Of a stretch of DNA of 64,000 nucleotides, positions 33,734 through 48,020 are shown piece by piece. This DNA is from Castor canadensis (lineage: Eukaryota > Chordata > Mammalia > Rodentia > Castoridae): contig NC_133399.1 in NCBI RefSeq assembly GCF_047511655.1, positions 7,815,333 through 7,879,332 on the forward strand, given 5' to 3'. The position numbers and the translations under genes were made by a program. The notes under the pieces were generated by a model. The model ran no database searches and was not told the DNA's origin. It saw only the letters and a list, made by a program, of their open reading frames with translations. How positions within the stretch are numbered: position 1 is the stretch's first letter; every line of letters starts with the position of its first letter.

Positions 33734-36054
33734 CTGGGGCTTGTACTGAGGGCCATGTGCTTGCTAGGCAGGTGCTGGACCCCTTGAGCCCCACTCCTCA
33801 CTCGCCTTACAGAATCTTGTTTCTGTAAATCACCTGTTCTCAAAACCAGAATTTTATATCAGGATTTAAGTATAAGACGGCCATGTTCTTTCTTAGATCC
33901 TAAATGGATAGAAGGATGGGGTCTGAGAAAGAAAATCGGTTATTGAGATTTATTTATATTTTATTTTATTTTTTGGTGTTAAGGATTTAGCACAAGGCCT
34001 TCTGCACGCTAGGCAAGTGCTGTGCCAATGCCAAGGCGGCCTTCAAAGTCATCATCCTCTCCTCTGCGCCTGAGGAGCTGGAATAACAGGTACGTGTCAC
34101 CATACTTCGTGCCAAGATTTTTGGTTTTGTTTTTTGTTTTGGTGGTACAGTGATTTGAACTTGGGGCCTTAAGCTCTTCTAGGCAGGCACTCTTACCACT
34201 TGAGCCACTTCACCAGCCCTAGACCCTGTTTTCAGTGATGACACTTTTCTAATCTCATAACCTATTTGCCTGGGGCTGGCTTCAAACAGAGATCCTCCTG
34301 ATCTCTGCCTTCTGAGTAGCTAGGATTACAGAAGTAAACCACAGGAGAAGTTTGGTTTTTAAATAAATGACAGGTTTATTTTTTGTTGTTGTTGACAGTG
34401 TTGTTGTTATTTTTTTACCCAAGTGGTAATGGAATATAAATTTTTTAAAAAGTGGAGATAAGAGGTGGTTTTTTGATATGGATAAATTCATACTTACTCT
34501 GAAATTTTAGTAGTTGTTGAATCTATCACTAGACCTTTCATGGATGTGTTTTGTTTTGTTTGGTGACACTTGGGTTTGAACTCCAGGTCTTACACTTGCT
34601 ACGTAGGTTCTCTACCACTTGAGCCACTCCACCACTCTTGTTTTATGTTGGGTGTTTTTGAGATAGGGTCTCACGAACTATGTGTCCTAACTGGCCTCAA
34701 ACCATGGTCCTCCATGATCCCTGCCTCCAGAGTAGCTAGGGTTACAGTGAGCTACCAGTCCCCGCCTGGATGTGCATTTATTGTCTGACTTGTCAACATT
34801 TAAAATATAATTTATTCAGTTTAAACTGTCTGACAGTCAGCCTTTGTGTATGATTATAACTTGTATTACTGATGATTGCTGACAGAATTTTTTCTATGTG
34901 GCCCTTCATGTTTTATGAAATTCATTCTTTTTCTCTCATTATTGAAAAGTGGGCATTCAAGGGCCAGCACCGTGGATGATGTCTGTAATCCCAGGTCCTC
35001 AGGAGGCAGACATCAGGAAGATTAGGTACAAGGCCAGCACATTTCAAACCCTGTCTCAACCAGTAAGCTGAGTGTGGTGGCAAACATCTGTCATTCCTGC
35101 TCCAAGGGAGGGGCAAATACGTTGATCATGCTTCAGGCCTGCCAGGGCAAAAAGAGAAGATCCCATTAGAAAAAAAACCTAAAGCAAAAAGGGTTGCTTG
35201 AGTGGCTTATGTGGTCCAGCACCTTCTAGAAAGTGTGGGACCCTGAGTTCAAACCCCAGTACTGCCCTCTCCCAAAAGAAAAGAAGTGGGCATTTGAATA
35301 TTCCATTTGGTAGTTGGGGAATAACATTCGTCTTTCTTTAGGGTTGATTTTCTTTAATTGCAGTGTTGGCTTTGAACTCAGGGCCTCATGCTTGCGAGGA
35401 CAGTCCTTTACCACTTGAGCCCACCCCACCCCTTCTGTTCCTCTGAATGGCAGAAGTAGTGTATTTCTTTGTGAATTTTCCAAGTACTGTTTGCAGGTGG
35501 TTTATTCCTCACGGTGTAGTCACTGAATTGCCATTCCTTTTGCTTATATTCAGCCAGTGTTTTGACAGGGTTTTTTTTTCAATGTTAACAGGTAAGAAAG
35601 AGCAAGAGGAAACAGACAAATGTCACATCTTCCAGGCTTTGCTCCTTTAATACAGAGCCCGGATGGCTAAAAATCTTCTTTGGGCTTCACTTCCTGTAGA
35701 ACTTCGCTCTGTTCTGCAATGTGTTGTTTCCTGAGTTCAGTACACCTGGGGTAGTTTATTTGTGTTTGTGTGTGATAGGCAAGTGTTTTACCACTGAGCT
35801 TCAGCCTAACAGCAGGTGTTCTTTGAAACACACCATCATTTCTAAAGTACTTTGCTCCTTACCCTCCCCTAATTTAATATCTTTTAATAGTTGGATAGAA
35901 AAGTTTAGCTTTTACCTCTAGGTCTTTGGCCCACTTTTTGGTCCTCTTCTTCCTTCTTTCTTCTTCTTTTTGTGCTGGGATCAAACAAAAGGGATACATT
36001 ACATCCCTTTTATTTTTAATTTTGGAATAAGGCAAGATTCTGCTTCTATTCCAT
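32896..36054. other. No gene; SINE-rich DNA downstream of copy 3
   Basis: A (CT)n run lies at 33688-33732, followed by a minus SINE stub to about 33800. Minus-strand B1/ID SINEs lie at about 33960-34110, 34125-34345, 34555-34770 and 35335-35440, and plus-strand ones at about 34960-35275. The stretch 32896-33680 is low in repeats but shows no domain. If the dead plus-strand KRAB gene once used promoter copy 3, this was its intron 1. Confidence 0.6.
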
Positions 36055-38587
36055 GTGGATGTCTATTTTCCAGTTTGCTGAACATTTTTTTTTAAATGGG
36101 TTACTGTGTTCTTATTGAGTGATCTTTATCCTCCTGTCCAAAACTGCTCTGCCATGTACATTTAGGAATCTGAGCGTGTTGGTCTATTGTGGCATTTATG
36201 TCTCTGTCTCTCTGCCCGCTCCACTGGATTTTGATTACTGTGCCCTGGTGCAGGTATTTATTTGTGGATTGTGCACCTGCATTCACAAGGGACATTGGCT
36301 GTAATTGTCCTAGTGTTCATCTTTGCTGTCAGCATAAATTTGGCTCTGAGTGGATCTGATTCTCCCATTGTCTGTGGTTTCTGGAGGAGATTAGTAGTAG
36401 GCTGGGGTTCATTCTGCCTTAAGTGGTGGGGATTTAGCAGTCCTCTGAGCCAGGTTTTTAGTTGTCTTTTATTTATGGTGGGTTTTTGATTATTGTATCA
36501 GTCTTGTAATTGTAGGTCTGCTCTGAGTTTGTATTTCTTCATCCCTGTTTCTCAGTATACCCTGTGTTCCCAGACATTTTTCTACCTCATCAGTGTACCA
36601 TATTCAGGGTGCACCCTGCAGACTTCTTCAGTAAGCCATGAGACATTCATCTCCTGATCTGAGCTGCTGTTCTTTCACAGGTGCTCTGCTTTTGTGGAGG
36701 CGGAGGGAGGAGAGCAGCCTTGTAGAGACCCATGGTTTGGCTTCATTTTGAGAACACCTGTGTCTCTGTGCTGGGTTGTCATTGTCACCCTTGTGAAGTT
36801 GAATGTAGGAGTCTGAGACGCAGAGGATCCATGCTTCCCTCTCCCCAGAGATTGGGCCTGGCAACATCTCAGTTTGCTGTGTTTTGGGGTGGTTCTTTCT
36901 TTTGGAGGCACTGGAGGTTTTCTGACCCTGACTCTGTTATTATCTGTTACATTAACATATTGTTGTTTTATCTGTCCTCTCTTCCATTGGAGACAGTGGC
37001 TTGTGTCATGATCTTAGTTCTCTGATGAGTCCAGAAGAGTTCCTGATTTAAAATTTCTTTGATGTTTCCTTATATGGCCGGGAATGTCCCCTTGTATGTC
37101 CTTCCATGCTGGGTTGGAACGTGGAAGTTTCTGAGCTCAGTTCCTTACATTTGCTGACAGCATGTAACCCTGGACACCCTTCTCTTTGTGCCTGCTATCA
37201 AACAAGGGGATCAAAAGCCAAGGTGGACCCTCCTTGAAGGTGCAGGAGATCGAGGCCACACACCCACCTCTGCATATGGGAGTGAGTGTTCCCTGTAGCT
37301 TCCCTGTTAACCTCAGCAGAACTCGAGGCCTGGCTGCTTGAGTTGCTCTCAAGACACTGCATACCTGTGTAAGAAGCCTGCCCACTGTCCTTTGGGCCAT
37401 AGTTCTGTAAGTGTAAGCCTTGCCTGTCCTCTCTGTCCCGAGTTCTCATCACGACCACATTTGTTTGAGACCATAGCAAGGACACATTAAGCAGGATGAC
37501 TAGTCATGAATCACCTTCTCCTGAGTCTGTCTCCTCTGCTCTGATCCCCTCACCTCCCCTGCTTTCTGATGGCTGTTACATACCTCACCTACTACTTGCT
37601 GGGGAGCCCCTGCTCTGACTTGGGCTGCTGTTTTTTTCTACTAGATCTGTGGATTCAAACTCAGATTGTTACATTGCAGGACAGAGGAACACACCAAATT
37701 AGAATGTGCTTTTCAATCTTAAGTCTTTACATTTTGTGATAAAATATATTCACAAAAGTATAAGTAAAACATTTCCAGTAAGATTCAGTCTTTCTAACAA
37801 TATAAACTCTCTTGGAGTCCTCATCAAGATTCATAATTGGCCTTACAATGAGTAGTGTCCCCGGGCGGTGTCCTGCCTGTTTCATGCCAGTCTTGCCCAA
37901 TGCCCTGATTCTTTGGTGAACTTTCCTATCTTTACTATCTGTTACTTTTTACTAAGCAGTGGTCTTTTTCTTTTGCCTCCTTTGAACTTTGAGCAAGTGA
38001 GTCTTAATAGAATTGCAAAGGCTGATGGGTGTTTTCTTTGCCAAGGTATGTTTCAGCAGTGCCAGGGCCTGAGGCAGGACCAGTTCTCATCCCCGGGGTT
38101 CTGTACTTGGTGTTTTTGGGTTGACTTTTTAAAATAGTGCTCCTGTCATGTCTCTGTCTCTCTCCAAGTACCATAGCACAATACATTCTTGAGGAAGATG
38201 ACTAGGCTCTGGGTTGTGGTCAAGTTCAACTTACAGGAAATAGCAAGGCAACTCTTTATCTGCTCCACTGTTAGTGTAGTATGATCCTCAACACTTGGTA
38301 ATATCTCATGGGCTCAGTTCTGTCCTAGGTATGAAATGGAATCTACTTTACTTGTACTTGTCTCTTCATTACCACGTGCCTAGATCTTTCTTCACGTACG
38401 ATATTTTACCTTCTGAACAATACCTTATTGTTGTTTCCATAGTTTTTCACTTTTACTCTGTGCAATAATCATTTTCTCATTGCATGAATTGTAAATATTT
38501 CCCTTCTGTTAGGTTGTCTTCGTCTCCATTTATTTTAATACCTTTAAATTTGTCAGTCCATTTCTTTTTCTTATGAGAAAATTCTCT
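36055..38587 (-). repeat. Inverted duplication, right copy
   Basis: This is the reverse-complement partner of 8038-9920. It contains about 750 bp (about 36910-37685) without a partner in the left copy, where only about 70 bp lie between the matching blocks; this is an insertion here or a deletion there. Open frames in both copies mirror each other but show no codon conservation that I can see. Confidence 0.8.
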
Positions 38588-38599
38588 ATTTAAGTTTTT

Positions 38600-39250
38600 T
38601 GCTCGTTTGTTTTGACATTTGAGGGTATTGCACTGTTGCCTCACATTTGGCAAGTGTTCTACCACTTGAACCACACCCCCGGCGCTTTTCATTTTTTTTC
38701 AGATAGGATCTCCCACTTTACTCAAGCTGGTCTCACACTGCCGTCTTCCCATCTCTGCCTCCTATGTAGCTTGCATCGCAGGTGTCTGCCAGCATGCCTG
38801 GCTCTCCTATTTAAATTTTTGAACCCAGTACTTTCATGCTTGCAAAGCTGGTGTTCTACTGCTTGAGTCACACTTCCAGTCCATTTTGGTCTCATTATAT
38901 TGACGATAGGGTCTCATGAACTATTTGCCTCTTCTGTCTTCTGCCATCCTTCTGATCTCTGCCTCCTTAGTTACTAGGATTACAGTCATGAGACCAAGGT
39001 CTTTTTTAATTATTAATGTGTACATAATTTTGTATATTTGTGGGCTACCATGTACATTTCAGTATTTGCATACAGTATGCACTGAGTAGATCAGGCTAAT
39101 TCCCATGTCTTAACATAGTTTCATATCTCTGTGTTGGTAATGTGCAAACTTTTCTCTGGTACATTTGAATCTACACCCTTATGTTTTGTCAATTAAGGTT
39201 GCCATATTGTGTGCTTTCAATTATTTACCATTCATTCATGTTACATAATG
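38600..39250 (-). repeat. Two SINEs and a LINE-1 tail-like stretch, minus
   Basis: Minus-strand B1/ID SINEs lie at about 38605-38810 and 38815-39000. The stretch 39005-39250 reads like the 3' part of an old LINE-1 on minus (gtgggctaccatgtacattt, caggctaattcccatgtctt). Confidence 0.6.
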
Positions 39251-39960
39251 ATTAAATTTGGTCTGTCTCACACTAGGTTCAAGCTTTCAACTCTTGGCTG
39301 TTAATGTAATTGCAGAGGATGTGCTGCATGCCTCGAGCGAGCAGTGTGACAATGGGCTTAAAATATTGTGTGTAGGGAATTCAGTAGAGAATCAGTGCCC
39401 AGGGAACCACTGGACACTGGTCACCAAGGCTTGCTCTTGTAATCATGTGGGAAAAGTGCAAACTTTCACAGGGAAGCAAGTGAAGCAGATACATACTGCT
39501 TGCATGAACTATTTAGGCAGACTAAGCTCCTCTCCTCAACTAGATGGCTGAGGTCCATCCCAACACCAGTTCCCAGGTGCAAGGAAAGGTGGAGGAGCTT
39601 TGGGAACACATAGGTCTATTATTAAAAAGTCTCAGAACTGCCAAGTTTAACCCTGTTCTGTACACTGAGTAGTAGGTCATAGGACTTTGGCACATGCTTC
39701 AGAGCCACTGTACAGTGAGACTTAGGGATTACCTGGTAGCACATTTGAAGTCACCAATGAGAGTGTTCTGTTGTTTCTTTAAGGAAGTATTCAAATCTAG
39801 TATCAAAAATACTGAGATATGTGAGTGAGCACAGAAAGAGCAGAACCACCAAATCACACAAAACATGCTTGGAGCTCTCAACAGCATGTGAACTTGTTGT
39901 GAATTGAGTCTAGACCCCAGGTCTTATGCATCTCATCCTGAACACATGTGGCTCTTATAG
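39251..39960. other. Intron before a dead KRAB-A exon
   Basis: No coding signal is seen. The last 35 bases before the exon resemble the DNA before the KRAB-A exon of the intact gene (shared tctcatcctg), which supports common ancestry. Confidence 0.5.
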
Positions 39961-40108
<148 letters not shown>

Positions 40109-40273
40109 TGAGTCAGGGACAAGGTGTTCTGTGATGGTCAAAGATTTTATACATGAGAAGGGACTGCTTCGGTGAATAAATTAGGCATGTTTCAAGGGAA
40201 CTTGAACCCAAACTAATAATTTTTATATAATTTTGTAATAATTCATAATGGGGTTTTTTTGCCCACTTTTTAG

Positions 40274-40334
40274 GACAAAAGCGGGGAGACCAGAACTTTG
40301 AAGCTGAGTATAAAAATCTTGAGAAATATCTAAG
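40274..40334 (+). pseudogene. 61-bp exon of the dead plus-strand ZNF gene
   Basis: The stretch is bounded by TTTTTAG and GTAATT, is exactly 61 bp, and encodes a Gly-Asp-Gln-Asn-Phe-Glu block matching the family's third exon (Trp replaced by Arg). It lies 188 bp after the dead KRAB-A exon, close to the 202-bp spacing in the intact gene. No finger exon was found downstream to the window end. Confidence 0.82.
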
Positions 40335-40537
40335 GTAATTTGCACGCACAAGAGAAAAGAAATCCTCAGGAAACTTGTAATGGTGGGACCTATTTCAAGT
40401 GAACAAAACAAATACATGGTGGCACATACCTGTAATCCCAGCATTTCAAGACTGAAGATGGAAGATGGAGGGTCACGAGTTCATGGATAGCCTGGGCTAT
40501 GAAGTGAGTTTCTGGCCTGGCTACTTATAGAAATATA

Positions 40538-40592
<55 letters not shown>

Positions 40593-43500
40593 TGTTTATA
40601 TCTGCTCAATAGATATAGATACAGAGATATGCCCAACTTCAAATTCATTGCCTCTGTGGAACGTTTCTCTAAGTCTGCATACAACTTGAATGTCTGTAGC
40701 CCAAAAATGCAAAAAGTCTAAAGTTTTTTGAGCAAAAAATGATGCCATAAATGATACTTTGTGATGGTTTATTGTACACAAAATTGTTTCATGCCCCAAA
40801 ATATTAAAAATGTTATATGACATTACCTTCAGGATTTGGGTATAAGGTGCATAGGAAACATAAATTTGGTTCATGTGTACACTTGAGTCTCATCTCTGAT
40901 GAATCATCATATATTTGCTATATTTCAAAATCTAGATTCCAAAACACTTCTTCTCTCGTGCATTTTGGATGATCTGTACTTCAGTGTAACACAGATGTTC
41001 AGTGTTTGCAAAATAGTGAACATGGAGGTAGTATTAAGACTCCCCATGTGAGACTGGGTGCTAGTGGCTCATACCTGTGATCGTAGATAGTCAGGAGGCA
41101 GAGATCACCACCATTCTGGTGGCCTAAACTCAGGCCATCTCCATGGGAGAGGTTTCTGGGCTCCTTTGTAGGTCTGGATGGCTGTGCCACCAAGACTTTA
41201 CAGGCACTTCCTGTCCTAACGTCATTGAAATCGGGACCTGTGTGCTTTATGTAGGGATCTGAGTCCATGCAACCACAACAAGGTGGTGTCACAATCAAGT
41301 GGACAGACAGATGTCAGAGAGGAACATTATGCTGAGTGCTGGTGGCTGACACCTGTAATTCTAATATCTCAGGTGTAGAGGTCATGAGGAGCACAGTTGA
41401 AAATTGGTCCTGAACAAGTATTTCCTGAGACTGCATCTTGAACAAACCCATCACAAAAAGAGTGCTGGAGGAGTGGCTCAACCTGTAAGAGTGACTGCCT
41501 AGCAAGTGTGAGGCCCTGAGTTCAAACCCAGTGCCACAAAAAAAGAAGATGTGCAGATTAGCAAAGCTTCCCAGGAAGAGTCCATGTAGAGGTCCTGTTC
41601 TCTGCTGCTGCCAGTCACCTATGGACTGAACTGTGGCACTAAGTGGCCTCAGAAGACCAAAAAATTTCTCAGGAAACTGGAAGGCAGTCAGACCCAAACC
41701 ATCTTCAGACTGGCAGCCACACCAAGGGTCCAAACAATGTGACAGGGAGCACTAGCCTCTACCGTCTTTTTTTTTTAATTTTTATTTTATTAGCCTCTAC
41801 CGTCTTAACTGTGAAAACTACATGACACCATGGTACTTTGTTAATGGTTCTTATCTCAGTTAAAATATGACTTCATTTAGTTCACAGCTGGTGATGGACC
41901 ATGTCTCTTTCAATCCCTGATGTAGGAGAGCAGTGTGCTTAGGTAAACTGTCAAGAGTGCAAGCTAGGAAGAGACAGAGACAGGATCTCTGATGCAATCA
42001 CTCTTGATGCAATCCTTGGTCACTTGGAAAGTTAACCTTTTGTGTAACTTTTGTGTGTCCTCACACACCAGCTGTGTAGACTACAAAGGACAAATAATCC
42101 AGCTCTCTGCTCCAAATAGGGAGGTGGGAAAAAACTAATTCTAACAAAGATGTGCTGATATGTTTGTGAGAAACAGGAGGTGGACAAATGTCAAGTCTTC
42201 CATTCATCACATGGAAATGAAGGCAGTAAGGAAATCTGTGTGGGAGGTGACATTATAGAAGCTGGGGTGTGTGTGCACCTTCTCTATGGAAAGTCACTAT
42301 GCAAGTCGTGAGAATGTCCTCACTGCTCATTTCTGTGGCCATATCTAGTGTTTCTTCAGCCCTATGTCAGCAGTTGCTCATGTGTGGATGGGGACAGTGG
42401 GGGGCACTGCCTGTGGCTTTGTCCATTGTGAGTGTCTATAGAGATACAGTATAGGCCAACTGCAATTATGCTTAGAGATTAGCAATATAACACATTTACC
42501 TTAAGTCTAGATACTGCACGGCAGTAGAAAAGCAGCTGCTGTTAGCCTGTTCTCTGTGTCTCAGTGCATCAGTTTTCATTGACTGAATATTTTAGCATGT
42601 GTGAGTTTTATTTAAGCAGAGAGGGAAAGAGTGGAAAAGGTCCATGCACATGGGAGGGCGCTCAGGAAGGTTGATCTCATGAGGCACTTTGTCTAGTGGA
42701 TTTTATAAAGATTTTATTTCCTGGTTGAAGGAAAGCTGGTTGTGTTTCTGATCTACTGATCCCCTTAAATGATGTATGTCATCACCAGCCAATGTGTTTT
42801 GTGGGGACACTGTGCATGCTCCTGTTTCCATTCCACGTAGCCTTGAGGTCCACCATATTGGCTGGGTCTCCTGTCAGGGCATGGCTCATGTACTATTCAT
42901 ATGCCTCAGTAGTTTCAAGGCCTGGAAGAATGGTTTTAAGATCCCCAGATTCCCCACACTTGTTTATCTTGTCTCTGTGCCCTTGGTAATTCCGGGACCT
43001 TGGTGGGTGTTTATATTCCTTAAGAAGCAGTCCCAGGAGATGATAGTGGGCAGCAGCAGGTGGTGCCCTCCAGTGCCACAGTTCCTATACCTTGGGGGTC
43101 AGTGACCAGGTAAATGCCAGTGTGTAGTGGGGGCCAGACTTAAAGCTTGAGCCAGCTTCACAGTTCCTTCGTTCTGCCTCTAATCTTCTTTCCTGAGCCC
43201 CAGCTCTCCCCACTTTCTTGCTTTCTCTCTTTACTCCTGCCATATCTCCTTTTCTCCACCTCTTCTTCCCATTGGTTTTCCCTGGTTGGTGCAGGAGGCT
43301 CCCAACTATAATTCTACCTACTTCGGAGGCTGAGATTAGGAAGATCACAGTTAGAGAACAACACAGGTAAACAGTTCTCCAGACCTCCTCTCCAAAATAA
43401 CCAGACAAAATGGACTGGAGACGTGGTTCAAGCAGTAGAGCACCTGCTCTGTGACTGCAAAGCCCTGAGTTCAAACCGCAGTTCCATCCAAAAAAGGAAA

Positions 43501-44169
43501 GAAAAAGAAAAAGAAGTCTTTCCTCCTGTTTTTTTCATAAATTTATTCTCCTATATTCCTCCATAACTTACAGTTTATTTCATATTTCATATGTGTGTCT
43601 TGTATCCATTTGGATTATACCTTGTCTTGTTTGGTGAGACTGAAGTCACACTTATCTTTAGGAAAGAAGGAGTTTTCTCACCACAAACGAGAACAGTGCA
43701 CTTCTTCCCCTTGAATTGTGCTGCTGGCTTTAGCTACATTCAGTTTTAAATAACTGAGAAATTTCTAAAAAAATTTAATCTGTCTGCATGGTATACTAGG
43801 CTCACAAAAAATGACTGTCTCTGTGTGGTGTGTTGTAGGAACTGGGAGGGATAGGCAGCTGCCTTCTACTGCTTTTTTATGTCTTCAGTATGGTACTGAA
43901 CTGACTTTTACTTTTCTGATGGGATTTTGGGAAAAAATTAAATCAAATTTACAGTTGGTGCACTGTACTTGTTAATACAGTTCTATTTAGGATGTAAACT
44001 AGGGGGAGAACTGGCATCCTATCAGGTCATCACACTCAAGACTGTAAATTGTTCAGTTCAGATTATCTTCTACAATTTTATTATCTTTACATTTTTCTCC
44101 TCAAAGATGTTGTGAAGTTCTGGTGAATTCCTAGATGTTGCGTAGCTAGAAGTGCCTCCTATAAAAAAA
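40335..44169. other. No gene; SINEs and a (GT)n run
   Basis: A plus-strand B1 lies at about 40415-40530, followed by (GT)n at 40541-40593. Plus-strand B1/ID SINEs lie at about 41055-41120, 41325-41545 and 43290-43500. The stretches 40600-41050 and 41600-43280 show nothing recognised. The expected zinc-finger exon of the dead gene is absent. Confidence 0.55.
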
Positions 44170-47100
44170 TCAGATAAGAACTGAAAGAAACTAATTATAG
44201 ACCTGAAGCTTTAGAAAAATAAGCATGAGTCAAACACAAAATGAATAGATGGAAAGAAATAATAAAGATCAGGGCAGAAATTAATGAAACGGAGAATGAA
44301 ATAACAATGCCATTAGCCAATAAGATAGTTTCTTACACGCATAAGCAAGACTGATGAACCCTTAGCCAGACTAATGAAAAGAAAGAGAAGACAAAAAGAT
44401 GAAAAGAATCTATTACAACACATAACAAAATTCGGAGGATGAGCAAGAAATATTTTCAAAGCATTTTTTACAACAAATTGGAAAATCTTCAAAAAATAGA
44501 CAAATTTCTAGACATGTATAATTACCAAAATAGGACCGATAGGATATAAATACCTTAAGTAGATCTATAATGAACAATTGTATGGAAGCAGTAATAAAGA
44601 GACTCCCGACAAAGAAGACTCCAGGACCAGAAAGAGTCACTGCTGAATTCTACCAGACCTTTAAAGAAGAACTAAAACCAGTGATCCTTAAACTATAACA
44701 TAACATAGAAAAGGAAGTAGCACTACCAAATTTGTCTGGGAAGCCAGTATTACCCTGAAACAAAACCAGATAAGGACACTACAAAAGAGAACTAAAGGCA
44801 GAGCACCAGAGACTCACGCCTATACTCCTGGGTACTTGGGAGGTGGAGATCCAGAGGATCATGGTTTGAGGCCAGCACCAATAAATACTTCATGACATCC
44901 TGTCTCCAAAATAACCATAGCAAGGAATGGACTGGAGGTGAGGCCAATGTGGTAGAGCCCCAACTGGTAGAATAAGCCTCAACACCTGAGTTCATACAAC
45001 TACAGACCAATTTCCTTGAACATAGGTGAAATTTCTCAGCCAAATATTGCCAACAGAATTCAACATGATTGAGCTGGTTCCGTTCCAGGGAAGCAAGCAT
45101 AGCTCAACAAATGTAATAACATCAATAAATAAATGTAATTAGCACATAATTAGGATCAAGGACAAAACCACACACCCATCTCAATAGAAACAGAAGAGGC
45201 CTTTAACAGAACTCAAAAGCCCTGAGGAGACTATGAGAAGTAGGGACACACCTCATCATAGTAAAGGCTATATATTACAAAACTATAGCCAACATTAGTA
45301 AATGGGGAAAACTAAAAGCATTTCCTCTCACATCAGAAGTGAGACAAGAGTATCCACTCTCTTCACTCTTTTTCAAAATAGTAATTGAGCTGGCACCAGT
45401 GGCTTCTGCCTATAACCCTAGCTGCTTTCGAGGCGAGATGAAGTGGATGATGGTCTGAAGCCACCCTGGGAAAATAATTCAAAAGACTTCATCTCCATAA
45501 CAACGAGGGCAAAACAGATTGGAGGTGTGGCTCAAGATGTAGAGCCCTGCTTTGCAAGTATAAAGGCCTGAGTTCAAGCCTAGACAATCCCAAAAAAGAG
45601 CTTGAATTCTTAGCCAGATCAATAGGGCAAGAGAAAGAAATAAAAGGGGCACAAATAAGAAAGGAAGGAGCCAATTATTCCTATCTGTAGATGAGCTGAT
45701 TGTGTACTTGAAAGACAGGAAAGTTGCTACCAGAAAACTCTGAGATCAGATAAAACTTTTGGCCATGAAACACGTTAAAAGTCAACATAGCTCAATAGCA
45801 TTTCTTTTTTTCTACAGATCACTTTATTGGTATTTATTCTGATCACTTATAAGAATAGACATTATCAATTACTATCCTTACTCATGGAGTCTGTTTTTTA
45901 ATGTGTCATACTACTTTTTAAATTTTTTTCCCTGCCCTATGTCTCCCATTCACAATATTGACTAAGCATAGGACTGGGCTGAGGTTTATATGGGATAGGT
46001 CTACTTTGCCTACTTTTTCTCTACAGTAAGTGTAGGAGCACAGCCTGTGGGAATCACCAGAAGGCTGGTGCTAGGGTTTTAAACTCAGGACCTCCCATTG
46101 CTAGGCAGGCGCTTTACCACCAGTCCTTTTTTTGCTTTAGTTGTTTTTCCAATAGGGTCTCATGTTTTTGGCTAGGGCCAGACATGGACCATGATCCTCC
46201 TACCTATGCCTCCCATATAGCTGGGATTACAGGTGCACACATCAAACCTGGCTTAGTAGCTTTTCTGTATACCAATAATGGATGTGCTAAGAAAGAAACC
46301 AGGGAAACAATACCATTCACAGAGCCTAAAATAATTAACTACCTAGTAGTAAGATTAACTGAGGAGAAAGACATCTGCAATGTAAATTATAAAACATTGA
46401 AGAAAGAAATTGGTGAAGTCTCTAGAACAGGCAAAGACTTCCCATGTTCATGAATTAACAGAATTAATTTTCTGAAATAGCTTTCCTATTGAAAGCACTA
46501 TATAACTAATATGCAATCCCCATAAAAATTCAAATGACATTCTTCATCAAAATAGAAAAAAGTACTCCAAATTTCATATGGAAGCACAAAGACCCAGAAT
46601 AGCCAAAGCAATTCTAAACAAGAAGAGCAAAGCTTGAGTTATCACAATAACTGATTTCAAATTATACCATGGAGCCTTAGTAATAAAAAGCATGATATGT
46701 GTGTGTACTGTATACACACACACACACATATATGCATATACAGACATGTACATCAATGGAATACATTAGAGGTCCCACAAGCACAAGTAACCCCATGCAG
46801 CTACTGTATGACAAAGGCACCAAAAATACAAGTTGGTGAAAAGACAGCTACTGTAACAAATGGTGTTGGGGAAAACTAGACATCCGAGTTTACTGGACTG
46901 AAACAGATCCCTATTTCTCACCATGTACAAATATGAACTCAAAGTGGATCAAAGACCTTAACATAAGACCTGAAATTCTGAAGCTACCAAAGGAAAATAT
47001 TTGAAGATAGGCAGAGGCAACAACTTTCTGAACATGACTCCAATAGCTCGGGAATAAAAGAAAGAATTGACAAATGGGTTAGCATCAAACTGAAAAGCTT

Positions 47101-48020
47101 CTGCACATCCAAAAAAAAAAAACACAATTATCAGAGTAAAGAGACAGGCTACGTAGTGGGAGAAAGTCTTTGCCAGCTACTTGTGTCACAAGAGATCATT
47201 ATCCTGAGTATATAAAGAGCTCAACAATTAAACATCAAAAGAACCAACAATCTAGTTAAAGGGGCAAATGAATTGGACAGTTTTCAAAACAAGAAGTACA
47301 AATGGCCATAAACACATGAAGAGTTGTTGAACATTCCTTACCTTTTCCTTCAATGCAAATCAAAACTCCACTAGGATTGCATGTCACCGCAGTCTAATTG
47401 GATATCATCAAGGAAACAAGGACCACAAATATTGCAAGGACACAGGGGAGAAGGAACCCTCAGACACTGTTGGAGGGAATGTAAACAAGAGCAGCCACTG
47501 TAGAAATCAGTGTGAATGTTCCAAAATACATTAAAAATAGAACCACCATGTGATCCACTCTTGGGTATATTCCTGAAGGATTGTAAGCCATGATACAATA
47601 GAGACATCTGCACACCCATGTTTAGAGCATCACTGTTCACCATATCCAAGTTAGGTGTCCATTGGCAGATGAATGGATGAAGAAAACATGCTTATACACA
47701 ATCCAGTATTAATCAGCCATGAGAAGAATGAAATTATGCCATTTGCAGGAAAATGGATGGAATTGGAGATCATCGTGCTAAGGCAGCTAAGTGAAGTTTG
47801 GAAGGACAAATACCATGTTTAATGTCATATTCAGAGGATAGATCTATGAATAAAAAGAAATGAGTATAAAGGGGATGGGGCTAGTTTGGACAAGCCAACA
47901 GGAGGTAGACAGGGTAAAGTGAGTGTCTGAGGGAGAACATGATTGAAGCATATTATATACACATACAGAAATATACATATGTAACTTTGTACAGTAACAT
48001 ATGCTAATAAAATAATTTTA
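44170..48020 (+). mobile_element. Old LINE-1 copy, ORF2 and 3' end, interrupted by SINEs
   Basis: ORF2 landmarks are readable with many lesions: the pre-palm Pro-Gly-Pro-X-X-Val-Thr-Ala-Glu-Phe block at about 44618-44655, palm sequence to about 45370, and C-terminal sequence from about 46900 to 47780. It ends near 48020 with a polyadenylation-like aataaaataa. Inserted SINEs lie at about 44795-44990 and 45390-45600 (plus) and 46060-46250 (minus). The piece 45810-46050 is an insertion I do not recognise. It is clearly more diverged than the other L1 copies here. Confidence 0.8.

Noticed and set aside
33562..33843. Frame with a long Arg-Glu run
   Set aside because: It is the translation of the (CT)n/(GA)n microsatellite at 33688-33732.
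36119..36304. Frame sharing residues with the minus-strand frame at 9582-9860
   Set aside because: The similarity follows from the inverted DNA duplication. Neither copy shows a domain, and other parts of the block carry different frames.
40541..40593. (GT)n tract as a regulatory or Z-DNA element
   Set aside because: Ordinary microsatellite behind a B1 tail; nothing links it to a gene.
43085..43474. 129-codon minus-strand frame
   Set aside because: Its N-terminal part overlaps a SINE and the remainder is low-complexity Arg/Glu/Lys; no domain is present.
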